Assembly: GCA_021234155.1 (NCBI GenBank)
Contig: JAJEKV010000028.1
Coordinates: forward strand, 6,021,637 to 6,085,636
Length of the DNA stretch: 64,000 nt
Origin: Isoetes taiwanensis
Taxonomy: Eukaryota; Streptophyta; Lycopodiopsida; Isoetales; Isoetaceae
Direction of reading: 5' to 3'
The stretch's first letter is position 1. Every line of letters begins with the position of its first letter. The notes under the pieces were generated by a model that saw only the letters and a list, made by a program, of their open reading frames with translations, searched no databases and was not told the DNA's origin. The position numbers were made by a program, and so were the translations under genes. Below, one piece after another: positions 1-11,267 of this stretch.

Positions 1-900
1 CCAAAATGTAGTAATGCTCCTATTTCTTTCTTCATCTAGCCCCTCCTTCTGCTAACTCTACAACCAACCTAACCCATTCCCCAAGCCTCTCTTACTGCTA
101 GTTTCTATTTTTTTTTTGAAAGAATTTTGAATGAAATTTTCTGATTGGGTCTGATCAGGCCGAAATTTGTCCATGTGGGAGATATTACAGAAAGAGTGGT
201 CGAGGGTCAGAATTGACTGCATTGTATATCTTTTTGTATAGTTTGATTCCTGGACCTAGGAGCTAAAAGGAGGGATATTTTTGGGAAAAAAATGGTTATA
301 AGATGCCAAGGAACCATATTTGAAGCGGTTCTTAGGCAAATGGTTGTCCTACACCAGGAGTTGCTTTTGAATTGCCTGAATGATATTCTTGGTTTGTATT
401 GGAAGGCTTTTAGGTTAAGTTACTTGATATTGATGGTGATTGATTGAGGAATCAATGGTGCATAAAAAATGAATCATATGCATCGTGGTGCATCTAATTA
501 ATGTCATCGATCCGAGCCCTCGGATCGTTATTCTGGGACGGGAGGAGCAGCTATATATGTGCTCGTCATTCTTGTGGCTAGTTATCGGTGTCTTCTCACA
601 GCAACATCTCTTTCCTTGTTATCGGCCAGTTTTTGTGTTCCTGATACTTTTAGTGCCATTTATGTAAGAATCACATAGATATAGTGACAATTAATGGTAT
701 ATTTATAGTTCTGGTACTATTAGAATGAATCCTGCATGGATAAGTTGATATATAGAATCTCTTGGATCTTGTACTTAATGTTTCATGAAAATTATACCTT
801 GGCATTTGAAATACATATCCATGATGCTAGTATCATTCAGTATGTGCTTGTATGATTATTATATGATGATGTTATGAGCTAGCATTGTTAAGATTGATGA
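1..900. other. AT-rich stretch without a recognisable gene
   Basis: No coding frame here resembles a known family. The only structure seen is the dispersed repeat module at 505-648, listed separately. Some of this stretch may be the decayed continuation of the minus-strand LINE ORF1 fragment that starts near 1235, but the reading frame is lost below about 900. Confidence 0.5.
505..648 (+). repeat. Dispersed repeat module with CGATCCGA palindrome, copy 1
   Basis: This stretch matches the reverse complement of 18000-18170 and 20299-20430. The shared parts are a palindrome with arms CGATCCGA and TCGGATCG (508-527), a segment reading 'gacgggaggagcagctata', the phrase 'ttatcggtgtcttctcacagcaac', and a tail containing 'tttttgtgttcc'. 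A tail-only copy lies at 16674-16716. The family is not recognised. The copies look like parts of a longer mobile repeat rather than a gene. Confidence 0.7.
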
Positions 901-1235
901 TCATAATATGTAATTGCATGGTTACACATGGATATGCTAGTTCTAGCTATATCACGGATATGCTATAGTATCATGAAATTGATGATGACTTTGACATGTG
1001 GGACATGTGCTGATGGTGCACGAGTGCATATTCTCTGGTCCTCGGGCCCATTTGCGGTGGACTCGCGGTTGTTCTTGTTCTTGATATCGGGTGTTGTCAC
1101 CCCGGCGAGGCTGCTTCGTCATGCTACATGGCTTGCAAGTGGTCCTCTAGCGCTGAACGCAGGCTAGGAGGATGTGTACACATGAGGCCTACCCCGCTCG
1201 TATTTGTTGCAGGGCCTGATCAGCCCGGGTGGCCT
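900..1235 (-). pseudogene. LINE ORF1 N-terminal fragment (decayed)
   Basis: The reverse complement of this stretch aligns by eye with 48910-49160, the start of the LINE ORF1 element on the plus strand. Both share 'ggctgatcaggccctgca', then 'gcggggt...gcctcatgt.tacacac' and 'ctggaggaccactt', and continue with a similar Arg/Ser/Thr-rich region. Similarity stops upstream at the same point in both places (about 1235 here, 48910 there), which probably marks the 5' end of the element. The frame contains stops. It abuts, and may have interrupted, the ORF at 1228-1808. Confidence 0.55.
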
Positions 1236-1808
1236 GTATAGAACTGGAGCATTCCCAACCTCTTCTTCATCTTCTTCTTCGTAGTTACAAGCCTTCTTAA
1301 GCAAGTTGATTGTTTTCTGGCGTAAACGATTGTCTGATTTCAATTTGAAATCATAGCACAGAATACTCACTTGTCGTAAGTCTAGCTCATCCCTGCATCC
1401 AACTTTCTTGGCCTTTTTGCCCTTTCCTTGACTTCTCATCTCTAGCTCATACCTACCTTCAAAAGCATTTTCTGAACGTGTAGCAAGCCAATGAATCTTG
1501 AGTTTAGTCACCAGGCCTTCCTCTTTGATTGTGTCAAGTACTTTGGCTATCCAAAAAGGTCTCCCCTTGTCATCCTCCTCAGTCGGAAGAGCAATCAACA
1601 TACCTTTGGTAATTTCTGTGACATTACATGTAGGCTCATTCCTGCGTCTTGGACCAAGGTACATGACCCGGTCCTCATCTTCCTGTACTGCAGCTGCTAC
1701 TGCAGCAATGCTTTGACCTGCCTGGTCCTGTGGTTGATGTAAAATGCAGTTTGACATGGATACATGCCAATTGTTGTGTCTAGCATTAGAGGAAAGTCCC
1801 AATAGCAA
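1228..1808 (-). pseudogene. Transposon-associated 'PFWIAKV' domain protein, partial
   Basis: An open frame of about 190 residues. After a low-complexity start it reads KGMLIALPTEED, then GRPFWIAKVLDTIKEEG, then KLKIHWLATRSENAFEGRY, followed by a basic stretch (GKGKKAKK) and an acidic tail (EEEDEEE). The small barrel-like pattern of 'valid entry, PFWIAKV, W at the core' recalls BAH/Tudor-like modules found at the C-terminus of transposon-encoded DUF7869-type proteins; that link is inference. From about residue 190 the frame runs into sequence shared with the LINE ORF1 element, so the natural C-terminus appears to have been lost to a LINE insertion. The acidic tail and the lack of an upstream partner domain make it a fragment, not a complete gene. 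Confidence 0.4.
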
Positions 1809-2184
1809 TTGGTATGTAGAGGTGAGAACATGGGCTTGTAGGTGGGGCTTAGATTTGGAGGATTTGAGAACGAATTTGAAGTGTCTTAGAGAATGGATTG
1901 GTGAGCATGTGATAAGTAAGCTAGGAGTTTGTTTGAGACAAAAAAAAAAGTATTATAAAAATGTGATAAACCCTTCTCTACAAGCGGCATACCCCAAGCT
2001 GGAAAAAATTGATGTGAATATGAGGCATAATATCTGTAGGATGGGGTTTAGCTCATACAAGTTTGGAGTTGAATTGGGACATTGGGGTAAGATATCTTGT
2101 CAGTATGGAAATTATGCAATGCTGATGAAATAGAAGATGAGGCAGATGTTTGCGTCAACTTCGGAAGTTTATACAAGTATATGC
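1744..2184 (+). pseudogene. LINE ORF2 C-terminal domain, part 1 (split by LTR element)
   Basis: The translation aligns with the C-terminal part of the LINE protein at 60473-62092. WACRWGLDLEDL corresponds to its WADRWGLHDGNWL; KKKYYKNVINPSLQAAYPKL to its HYRTQINHMDKYKSQAYL; MRHNICRMGFSSYKFGVELGHWGKI to its IIARYRTSSHRLEIETGRWSKT. After one frameshift the end reads CNADEIEDEADVC, the equivalent of C..G.VEDETH of the zinc-knuckle-like tail. The frame is cut at 2184 by the LTR element and resumes at 12830. The upstream RT domain is missing. This is a dead relic that served as the insertion target. Confidence 0.75.
2180..2184. repeat. Target-site duplication TATGC, left
   Basis: The five bases TATGC directly precede the LTR element and recur directly after it at 12830-12834. 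A 5-bp duplication is the size expected for Ty3/gypsy and Copia integrase. Removing the element and one copy restores continuous LINE-like sequence. Confidence 0.88.
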
Positions 2185-3704
2185 TGTGACGACTGACACG
2201 TCACTAGTACATGTCGACTCAGACGACATGTACACGGCGACCGTAAAGGGTAGTACCATAGGGTACGACCTTGTGAACCATTATATTGCACATGTTAAAG
2301 CAACATGTGAATATAATCCCTTTTTGCCATGTGGCAATGACCCATTGACCAAAAGGGACCAGCCCTAAATTCGTGGGGATAAAGGGGCATAAACCCTAAA
2401 AGGTTTCAGTTCTCAGCCCCTGAGTCTCGGATTGGAGCAGCAGAGGATGCATTTCCGCCTGAACGGGAGCATAGAAGTCGGATCTCCCAGGTTGCAGCTC
2501 GATCCAAGATCAGCAGACCCGAGATCAGCAGCATGGACGCTTTCAGAGGAGTGGGAGCCAGCCAAGATGCGGGTGGGTGGTTGATTCAATAGGTAGATCC
2601 GAGTTATCAGGCCTCTTTCAGTAGGTTTAGCATCCATTCTTAGCTATAGGCGACCCCTACAGCCTAAGAATGATAGACACTAACAAAGGAACCTAACCAT
2701 GTATGATTAGGTAGATTAGAATAGATGTATTCTATTATTTTCAGTTCTGTTGTGATGATGTTTTGACATTCTATGCGCCACTCTTGTGTATTGGGAAGGG
2801 GGGTAGAGACCCAGAGCCCAAGTAGTTGTATGATCCTAGTTTTAGCCCATTAATTCCCAATTAATGCGGCCTGTGCATAAGAGCCCGCCTGGCTGTGGGT
2901 GGCGGAGCTAGACCGGCTGACAAGGGAGGGCTTGTCTAATCACGGTTGATCCCTCTGGTGCGTAACGACGGCCGGGGAACGCTGTGAGCTAGGCCTAATG
3001 GCTTGTCACTGCGTGCAGGCAAGGCATGGGCTCGACACTCGTGGGGTGATGCGTCACCTTCCAGTGAGTTGAAGTCGAATACGAGCAGTGGCTCTCTAGC
3101 TCGCCTGTGATTGGCATGAACCTTCTGGAGGGGAGTGATTCCCTCCTGCCTCATCGGGGCTGGGGAGATGCAACCCAGTAGCAGTAGCCCCTCTGGCTAT
3201 TCACCCGGCAGGCTACGGTCAGGCTCCAATACTTTTCAGCCTATCTGCAAAGTATGCACAGGAGGGGCGGATGGAGTGGACTACCCAACGGCCATGTTCC
3301 TATGCCAGCCAAATCCATTTGCCATGAATTCTGTCTGCATTGTTATCTGGAGACCCCAAGCCGTCAGTCTTTCCCCATGAGTCTGAGCCTGGGTAGGATT
3401 TCCCCATGTTATGTTGATGTTACTGATGTGTTGTTGCAGCTCTGTGATATGGTGGACCACCCTTCGAGGTGGGTGTGTTATTGTTATTGTCATGTGCTCA
3501 TGTTTGCTTACGCTTCCGCAGCTAGGACGATCCCGAGGGAGACGGGATGAATGACACGTCCATTCTTCCCCGTCGGGTTCTTGGCCACCATCAAGGGCCC
3601 GATGTTAGGTGGACGGCCTCATGTCAGCGAGCAGATGCTGGTTTGAGGGATGATCTCCAGTTTGTATACGATCGGGGCATCGTATATGAGCTGGGGCCGT
3701 CACA
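2185..3704 (+). repeat. 5' LTR
   Basis: It starts TGTGACG and ends CGTCACA. It lacks about 35 bases near its start that the right LTR has (11275-11310), including a 10-bp-arm hairpin. Many differences from the right LTR are CCG to CTG or CGG to CAG changes on this copy. The U3/R/U5 limits cannot be set; no obvious TATA box stands out. The LTR is also clearly related to the minus-strand LTR at 54745-56253, for example in the 'gtgcataagagcccgcct' segment. Confidence 0.9.
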
Positions 3705-3705
3705 A

Positions 3706-3718
3706 TGGTATCAAAGCT
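3706..3718 (+). other. Primer binding site, initiator tRNA-Met
   Basis: TGGTATCAAAGCT lies one base after the 5' LTR. The plant consensus complementary to the 3' end of initiator tRNA-Met is TGGTATCAGAGC; only one base differs over 12. This is where minus-strand DNA synthesis would start. Confidence 0.9.
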
Positions 3719-3962
3719 CTGATCTTGGCAGACCAGGATCGAGCACTGACCGTAATCCTATAGGAACTAACTAATCTAGACATTCAGTCTTGGAGATAAA
3801 AGCCCAAGCACGAACCTCGAGTAGTGGGAAATTTTTTTCTTTCCCAGGGTAGAGTTAGTAAGTATCTAGAATTAGGATAATTAGAGAACATAGGTAAGAT
3901 AGAACAAACAGACGAAAAGCACTTAAGAGAGCCTACTAAATTTCAGGCACTTTCGGCCGATA

Positions 3963-5065
3963 CCTCCAAGAGTGCGCCAGGAGCATGTTAGGTCCAGACC
4001 TAATGGGTCTCTCGCGCACTCTTAGAGTAGTCACCCCATATGAACCCTAGAACTTGGCCGTAGGAAGTCCAAATGATAAAATAAAAGATGAAATCCCAAT
4101 CAAAAAGCTCGAAATAGCTAGAATTATATGTTAAAACATCGAAAAACATTAAGTACAAGTCACTTTTGGAACAATGCCTCCAAGAGTGCGCCAGAGCATA
4201 GTTAGGTCCCGACCTAACCCCCTCCTCGCGCACTCTTAGAGGCATCCCTAAAAGTGACCTCAAAAATTGATCATAACTTACTCAAATGGTAAAGATAATA
4301 ATAGAATCTTGTTTAGAATGATTAAATTAGTGGGAAACGCATGTTAAATTGTGTAAATTGGATAAGTTTAAAGCGGAAAGGGACAACACCTCTAAGGGTG
4401 CGCCAGGGCATAGTTAGGTCTGGACCTAACACCCTCCTCGCGCATGCTTAGAGGGGTTCGAGAGAAAATAGTTGAAGAAGACCTAGCTTCGATTCGAGAT
4501 ATGGAGGATTTCATCAACGAACCAAGAAATTAAGCAAGGCAGAGATGGAGGCCGTGCAACACTTGAAGACTCATTGGCGTGCACGCTCCACGCAAAAGAC
4601 ACCGAAAGACATGAGACTGGCGAAGTACATCAAGAGGACAGATAAATAGAACACAAGCTGCTTTTTGTAACTGACAGGCTTATATGTAGTAGAGTGTGAA
4701 AATTTTGAATAATAAAGATATATAGTCGTTTAAAAATGTGTATTTCATTAGGTACAGTATTAGATCTGGAGCAAATGCGACATTTTGGCCAACACCTCCA
4801 AGAGTGCGCCAGAGCATAGTTAGGTCCTAACCCCCTCCTCGCGCACTCTTAGAGTGATCCAGCCAACTGGGCCCTTGATTAGCCCTACTTGCTCCAAACG
4901 TAGTAAATAAACAAAGAAACTTGCATTTAGGAAGAAAATTAATAGAAATTTACCCCTTCCAGCTGGTTCTTGGCATCAATTAGGCATAGATAGACCAACA
5001 CCTCCAAGAGTGTGCCAGAGGCCACTTAGGTCCCAACCTAACACCCTCCTCGCGCACTCTTAGAG
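3963..5065 (+). repeat. Five periodic nested hairpins in the retroelement leader
   Basis: Imperfect inverted repeats of about 65 bases lie at 3963-4027, 4175-4244, 4389-4454, 4795-4854 and 5001-5065. Each has an outer arm pair of the form CTCCAAGAGTGCGC with GCGCACTCTTAGAG and, in most, an inner pair TTAGGTC with GACCTAA. Starts are spaced about 212, 212, 406 and 206 bases, that is one period of about 208 with one unit missing. The second hairpin extends outward, with AGTCACTTTT paired to AAAAGTGACT-like sequence, giving arms of about 30 bases. The spacers between hairpins are not alike. Position after the PBS and before any gag suggests an RNA-level role such as packaging or dimerisation; that is inference. 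Confidence 0.88.
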
Positions 5066-5099
5066 CGGTCCGATTTTGCAAACCCCATAACTTGAGCTA

Positions 5100-8000
5100 C
5101 AGAGCTCCAAATCGCCTGAAATTTGTTGCAATAGGACCGTTAGACAGCCTAGAATCCATTTATGATCTCAAATTAGGCTAGAAATATCAAACCCCAGCTC
5201 AAAATGACCAAAATTGCTCAAACCCTTGAATTGTTTTTCCAAACTGTGGTTTGTTTGTAAATAGAAGCATACCTCAGTAGTACCTCACAAATATTGCCTC
5301 GGCTCAAAGCTGATGCCTTATTCCTAGATAGAAGTGCCCAAGAACACCCCTTTGTTATAGTCATCTAGACCTCAGCATAGCAACCCAAGTCCAACTGTTG
5401 GTACATCACCTCTGCTCATGCCAAAGGCATAAACCTTGACCTAATTTTGTGTCCTTCTAATAGAGTTTGACCTATACAGCCGCCACATTGACACTCCCTA
5501 TTGCCAGGATACCTAGAAAGGAGCTAGAGTCTAGAGCTGCCCAAGTCACTCCATGTGTAGAGATTGGACTCCCCCAAACCAACTTTGCTAGGACCTTAGA
5601 GTATGCCTCAAACATCATGGAGGTTTTGCAAAACAACCCTCACGTCATACCATACCACACGTCCTAATGTCCATAGACTTGGAGATTATAGACATGTCTC
5701 CAGTAATGCTGCTCGAGCCATCTTGCTTGCTTATAGAACCCAAAATGTTGTAGGAGAGCCCTTCAAGTAGACCCTTAGACTCTAGGATATACGAGCATTA
5801 CTTTCGAAGGACGGGGCCCGAGCCACAGAAGAGCTAGAGGCGCAACTCCTTGAAGACATCAAGGTCCTAGCCGATGTACAGACAGATAAGGAGAGGAGAC
5901 CGAAAAGGCAGACCCAAGAGAGGGAAGCACAACGACAAACACCTCAACCGACAAAAGAGTAGAACAGGACACCACCGGCCTATCATCAATCTTCATCAAA
6001 TGGGAAGAATATTCGGTAATCAACGGCATCAAGAACCTTCTAGATGTCAACCTCCCGGCTACCACGTCCACGAGCTCACATCAGAAAGACGATCTCGACG
6101 CCTTCACCAGCTCGACGCACATGAGTTTTAAATGGAAGAACGCAAGGCAGCAAAATACAGTTAGAGAGCAATGCCACGTTAGCATCACGAGCTAGGGCTA
6201 GAGGGCATAATCTTCCGTCGAGGAGAGAAGTCATGGCGACACAGGAGTGTATAGAAACCGGAGGGAAGACAACCACGACCTTGCAGCCCAACAGTTCAAG
6301 CGAATGTCATGCAACGTCAACAAAAGGAGCAACCAAGCTAGGCAACCACAAAGCACCTAAGGCTGACCCGGACGAGCTTTCAGCTCCCTTGCACCAGCAG
6401 GAGAACTTTCATCGGTCCCAAAAGGTAGGAGACCATGAGGGGGAGGAGACGCATATCAGGGAACATCTCCGACTTGAAGGCCTATATCAGCATTAGGGGC
6501 AAGATCAAGGAGGAGAATATTACGCTCAAACAAGAATTCCGGACCCAGAAACACCTAGAAAACAAAGGAAGGACGACTTTACTACGTCAGCCAAGGAGTG
6601 CGAGACTCGAATGGATAAGATCCAAGGGACGGAGGAGACGACCTAGCCAGCAGGTACAAGTCACCAAAGGCGACTAGAAGGAGCCATGGTAGGGGCAATG
6701 GAGATTACCACACCCCGTGCACGGGAGAGGCACCCTGGAATGAAGCAAAGCCCAAGCAACAGAGAGTCCTTTTCGAGAAATTCAACCCGCGGAGGAATGA
6801 CAATGCACGCCTACCGACCACGATCTCGAGCTTGAAGACATTCAAGAACGCCCACCGCAACAGCCCGGTGATCAACCGATCAATGGCACCGCGACATCGG
6901 CAACCTTGCAACAGCGAATAACCGCATATAGGGATGTTGAGCGGCCACCGCATTCCTTACGACGGACATACACATTAAGGAGGAACATCTTTTTCAAGGG
7001 ATCACATCGGCGAACACTCTTCGCAACTTGGGGTGACGAGATCGGATCAGACATGAAGCTCAACAATAGTAGCAGGCATCTCAAGGAATCCCGAGTCAAC
7101 CGGAATGAAGAAGATGCAAAAAACCGAAGGATCAAACGCGATAGGAGGAGGGGAAACCCTAAAGCAGTATAAACATTTAAGTAGATCTTCGTAGTTGTTT
7201 TGAAAAAAGTGGATGAATTAAAATCCCAATGTATGCGTATATGTCTATTGTATATCTCGGGTGCTCACAGATATAGTGGAGAAACATGAGTTTAAAGTCA
7301 TGTTTTACGGATTAAGCAGAGATCAGGAAGCTCCTTCACTCGACTACCAAATGAGGAAGCAAGGAAGCACAACTATAGCCCAAGATCAAAATGGAAGAGC
7401 AAGCACGAGGGAGAAACGACCGAGAGGCCAAGACACTTCGGAAGTGCCCTCAAGTAGAAGACCTCTCGCCCACCCAATGTCAGAACAAGAGACAACATCG
7501 GTCATGTCAAGATCATCAGCGCTGCACCAGGACATCGTCAGGACACAACACTACCTCTTGTGGCAGCGGCAACACTTGATGAACGTACGACACGAGTGGC
7601 CTCAACAATCGAAGGAGGAACGACCCGACATCAACGAGCCAACTAAGAAGGCAACATCTCGACGACCATAATCCCACCTTGTAGTAATATAGGGTGATGC
7701 GCTATGACACGTGTATTAGATGGAGATGCACTTACGAAAGGCGCTGACGAGGAGATATGCCTTCAACAACTAGGTGATGTCGAGGGTACTCCTACTAGTA
7801 ATTAGAAGAAAAGAAGCCGATTGTATCTCCGACATGAGGGACATCAAACGCCCAAGGTAGAAGCACTCGACACCTTAACAACAAGGATAGCAACTGAAGC
7901 ACCTTCGGCAAAAAGAGAGTTCAAGATAATAGCCAGACTATTCAATGACAAGACTATATCTAAGGCAGGTACTTCTTCAACTCAAAGGGTCAAGTTTGCG

Positions 8001-9290
8001 CCAAATATAAGGATCCATCACCCGAACAATATAGCCAGCCAGGGGAGGAGAGCCATGAAGCTTTACCTGACAGAGAGACCGACATGCATAGAGGGACAAA
8101 AGTCAGGAACTGAAAGCTGGAGAAGTGTTAGCAACCGACTTCTTTCCTAGAGGCAACATGAGGATCAAAACTGACGGGCACAATCAAAACCACCGGAGGA
8201 TACCTCAAGACAAGAAGACGGCATAGCACTGAGGAACGTGACAACGTCCAAGCCAGGTCATCGAGGGGATCTGCAAGGAAGATTGGAAGCTCGATAGAGA
8301 ACCAACTAGGTGAGGCAAGGCGAGGCGAGCCGATGACTTGCACGCGGACTTGCATGCAACTTGGTGAACCCAAGGATCGACGATTCAAAGAACAACTGCA
8401 GAAGAGAACAACTCCAGAGGAGTATAGCCAAAGGAAGCGCGCACAGCCTCAAGAGACGCCTCCAAATAGCTTCAAGTATCATGAAGGGGGGAACAATTAC
8501 AGCCCGAGAACAGAATCAGGAGGCAGACCGAAATGTCGAAGCATCAACGACCAGCACACCTTTAGTTAGAATGTGATGCAAAGCGTGTTGTGCCATAGCC
8601 GACAAACATCGGAGGGCCCAAGTATATCAACAAGTTACCCCGGAGTACGAGCTGACGTACAAATAGGAGGATATAGATCGTCAACACCATGCCACCGGGA
8701 GGAACACCGATGACATTACCAAGGAGTAGGTGTGCAACTCGAAGGGAGGCACAAGGGGGACTTAATAGCTCTATTAGTAATTGTAATTATGTAAGCTATA
8801 TGCTTTGCATATATAGTTCCCTTGTTATTTCTTCCCTCCCATAGCGTAACAAATCAAACGAAGAGATATCAGGCAATTTGCAGGGGTGAAGCAATCAACA
8901 TCTTCAACACTCTTCGGGCAACACGATAACGACAAGAGGACTCGATGTATGAGACGTCGATGGAGTCGAGGAAACAATATCGGATATAGAGTCGTCCTTT
9001 AGCTGCCAAGACAAAGAGTTCAAGATGAAAGATCTTTTTCAACGGCGCCACCTTCGGGCTTTTTGGCGGCATGGAAGATTTCAAGTGACCAACTACACCG
9101 TCAAGCCACCAGCAATGAGAGGCTTCTAACGAACAAAGTCAACTTCTACATCAAAGGGGAGCCACCGTCAAGGAGACTGAAGTATCGAGCGACTCGGAAG
9201 AACGTACCTTGCTACTTCAAGCACGCAACGATGGATGAGCTTCTAGCAAGCTCAAGGATCCAAGGCCATGGGGCCTAATAGATTAAATGT
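5100..9290 (+). other. LTR element interior, gag-like but unassigned
   Basis: This stretch is purine-rich on the plus strand. Its broken frames are rich in Arg, Lys, Glu and Gln, for example around 5820-6130, 6430-6680, 6900-7170 and 7261-7671. Such composition would fit a decayed gag or a non-coding spacer. No zinc knuckle (CX2CX4HX4C), protease DTGA/DSGA, RT or RNase H motif is visible in any plus frame. No frame can be called a gene. Confidence 0.5.
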
Positions 9291-11250
9291 ATAGATGGTA
9301 ACATCCACATTGGGATTAGAAGGCATTTTTTTTTAGATATTCTCGCCGAAAGGATTGCCCAATATTGAGTTAAGCGTCAAGTATTGGGAAGGAAACACAT
9401 AAGAGTAACTAAAATTATACAAGATTGTTAACAGACATCCAACATATTGAAACCACTTGGTGAGATTGATCACCTCGCTAAGAAGGAATCATTACTAGGA
9501 TAATTGTTGACCATGTATAAATTTAGTACCTCCAAAGAATAATCCAACCAAAAGAAAAGAAGTAATCTAACAAGTCCGGCCAACTTGTTACGATGACATC
9601 AATTCGATTGGTAGGAATATTCCAAGAGTTTAAATAACCAAGAAAGGGGGAATCTCTAGAATATAAAAGAATAGTACATGCAAAGTACATCTAAAATAAA
9701 AATTATAGTAATCAAATAGTCTTTTGAGACAAAAGGAATTGTCATGATGACAAAACCTTGTGGTTTAGAATGGTTATATATGTTATCTAAGGATAGTAAA
9801 TTAATGCGCTAAGTAAGAAGCATATAACCTCTTAAGGGGAGAGAATAGATATGACGTTGTGTACAACGTCATTGAAGGGGTGCAGGACCATTTTTCTTTT
9901 CGAAGAAAGTGGGAGGGCTCAATCTTATGATTGAACGTACTTGTATCGAATTGACCGACCCGTAGAATAGAGTTCACTCCGGCAATGCCCGAAGCGAATA
10001 GAGCGTAAGATAGATAAATACCTTAGTGCTCAGGAGGCCTTCAACGTGCGAGACTGACGTGATAGCTAACTACACCAAGGAAGTGGAGCAAAAATATGAG
10101 AGCAATGCAACAACCAAGTCATCTCCAAATTACTCCACGCCGGCTCAATGGGCGGATGCGCCCTAGCCTTAGGAAAGGTTTGCCCATGGATAATAAGCTT
10201 TAATGTGTCTTATTGACAAGTTAAATATAGATCCTAATAACCACATAGAATTTGTTGTACATATATGTATCATAGAGAAATAAGTTAAATAACAACGGTA
10301 ATGTGAGGTAGCATGTTAATTAATCCTTCGCAAGGATGCAATTCCTTCCAAGGATAGCTATATAACCTCGGGTCCTTATAAATATATATAAAAAATAGAA
10401 TTCAGAGTGCATCTTAGGGATATACTTCCAAGGGTAATGCAGGACCCAAGGAAGAGAATAAGAAGCACATCCAATTCTTGTGTATGATAATTAAAACCTT
10501 GTCTATGTAACAATAGGTCTAAACCAGGGTTATTCTTAAAATAATCGCGATCTAAAAGTCCTTAAATATTGCAAAGCTTAGAGTAAATATAATTGTACTA
10601 TCGGAAGTAATGTATCCGATACTATGATAATGTTAATTCATAAATATTACCTTAGGGTAATTATGTTAATCGCATGCATTAAAAGAGCCAGCAGAAATCA
10701 TGCAGGTTTCAAGTTAATCTACGCATGCAGCCTATGCTAGGTATGGGTTAAGACTCCACGGCCACGACGGAAGAAGCATCCTCTTCCTACGCCGGGAGAT
10801 TAGTCATGCATCCATTTAGTTAAATTAGATGGGTGGTTACCTTATAACCATAATTTTGTTAATAATTAAAATGGTATTAATGTAGTGTCGACCTGCGGGC
10901 CAATAGAGCGCTCCGGAGGACAAGGAGGTCGAGCTACGAAGACTTGCAAACACAAGTTTTGTTGGAATGTGTTGCAAGGAATGAAGAGTACCTCGAAGGA
11001 TAATTGTATATGAAATTATTAAATCTTGATAAACTTAAATGTCATATTAAGTAAGGCTAAATAAGTACCTTGCTTTAATAGAGTTATGAATTGATAAGTT
11101 ATTGGGATAATGCAATGTCCTAGTAACGTTTTAAAAATATTACCTTAGAGTAATTCTAATAATTGTGTAAGTATAATAGTATGCATCAAGTTGGTTGCAG
11201 GACAGGAAGATCCCAAGGTGGGGAGACTCCTGATGCTGCGGACATCATCA
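9290..11250 (+). other. LTR element interior, AT-rich non-coding part
   Basis: AT-rich sequence with scattered stops in all frames and no recognisable protein motif. In an autonomous Ty3/gypsy element the region 5' of the PPT would hold integrase or a spacer; here neither is visible. It ends with a purine-rich run leading to the PPT. Confidence 0.5.
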
Positions 11251-11254
11251 ATTC

Positions 11255-11267
11255 AAGGTGGGGAGAA
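11255..11267 (+). other. Polypurine tract of the LTR element
   Basis: AAGGTGGGGAGAA lies immediately before the TGTGACG start of the 3' LTR. The same arrangement, AAGGTGGGGAAAA before TGTGACG, occurs on the minus strand at 56253-56266 in the related element. This is the plus-strand primer for reverse transcription. Confidence 0.88.

Noticed and set aside
3963-5065. MicroRNA gene cluster
   Set aside because: The hairpins lie inside an LTR element leader, loops are short and all five share the same arms; a retroelement RNA signal is simpler. Small-RNA data could change this.
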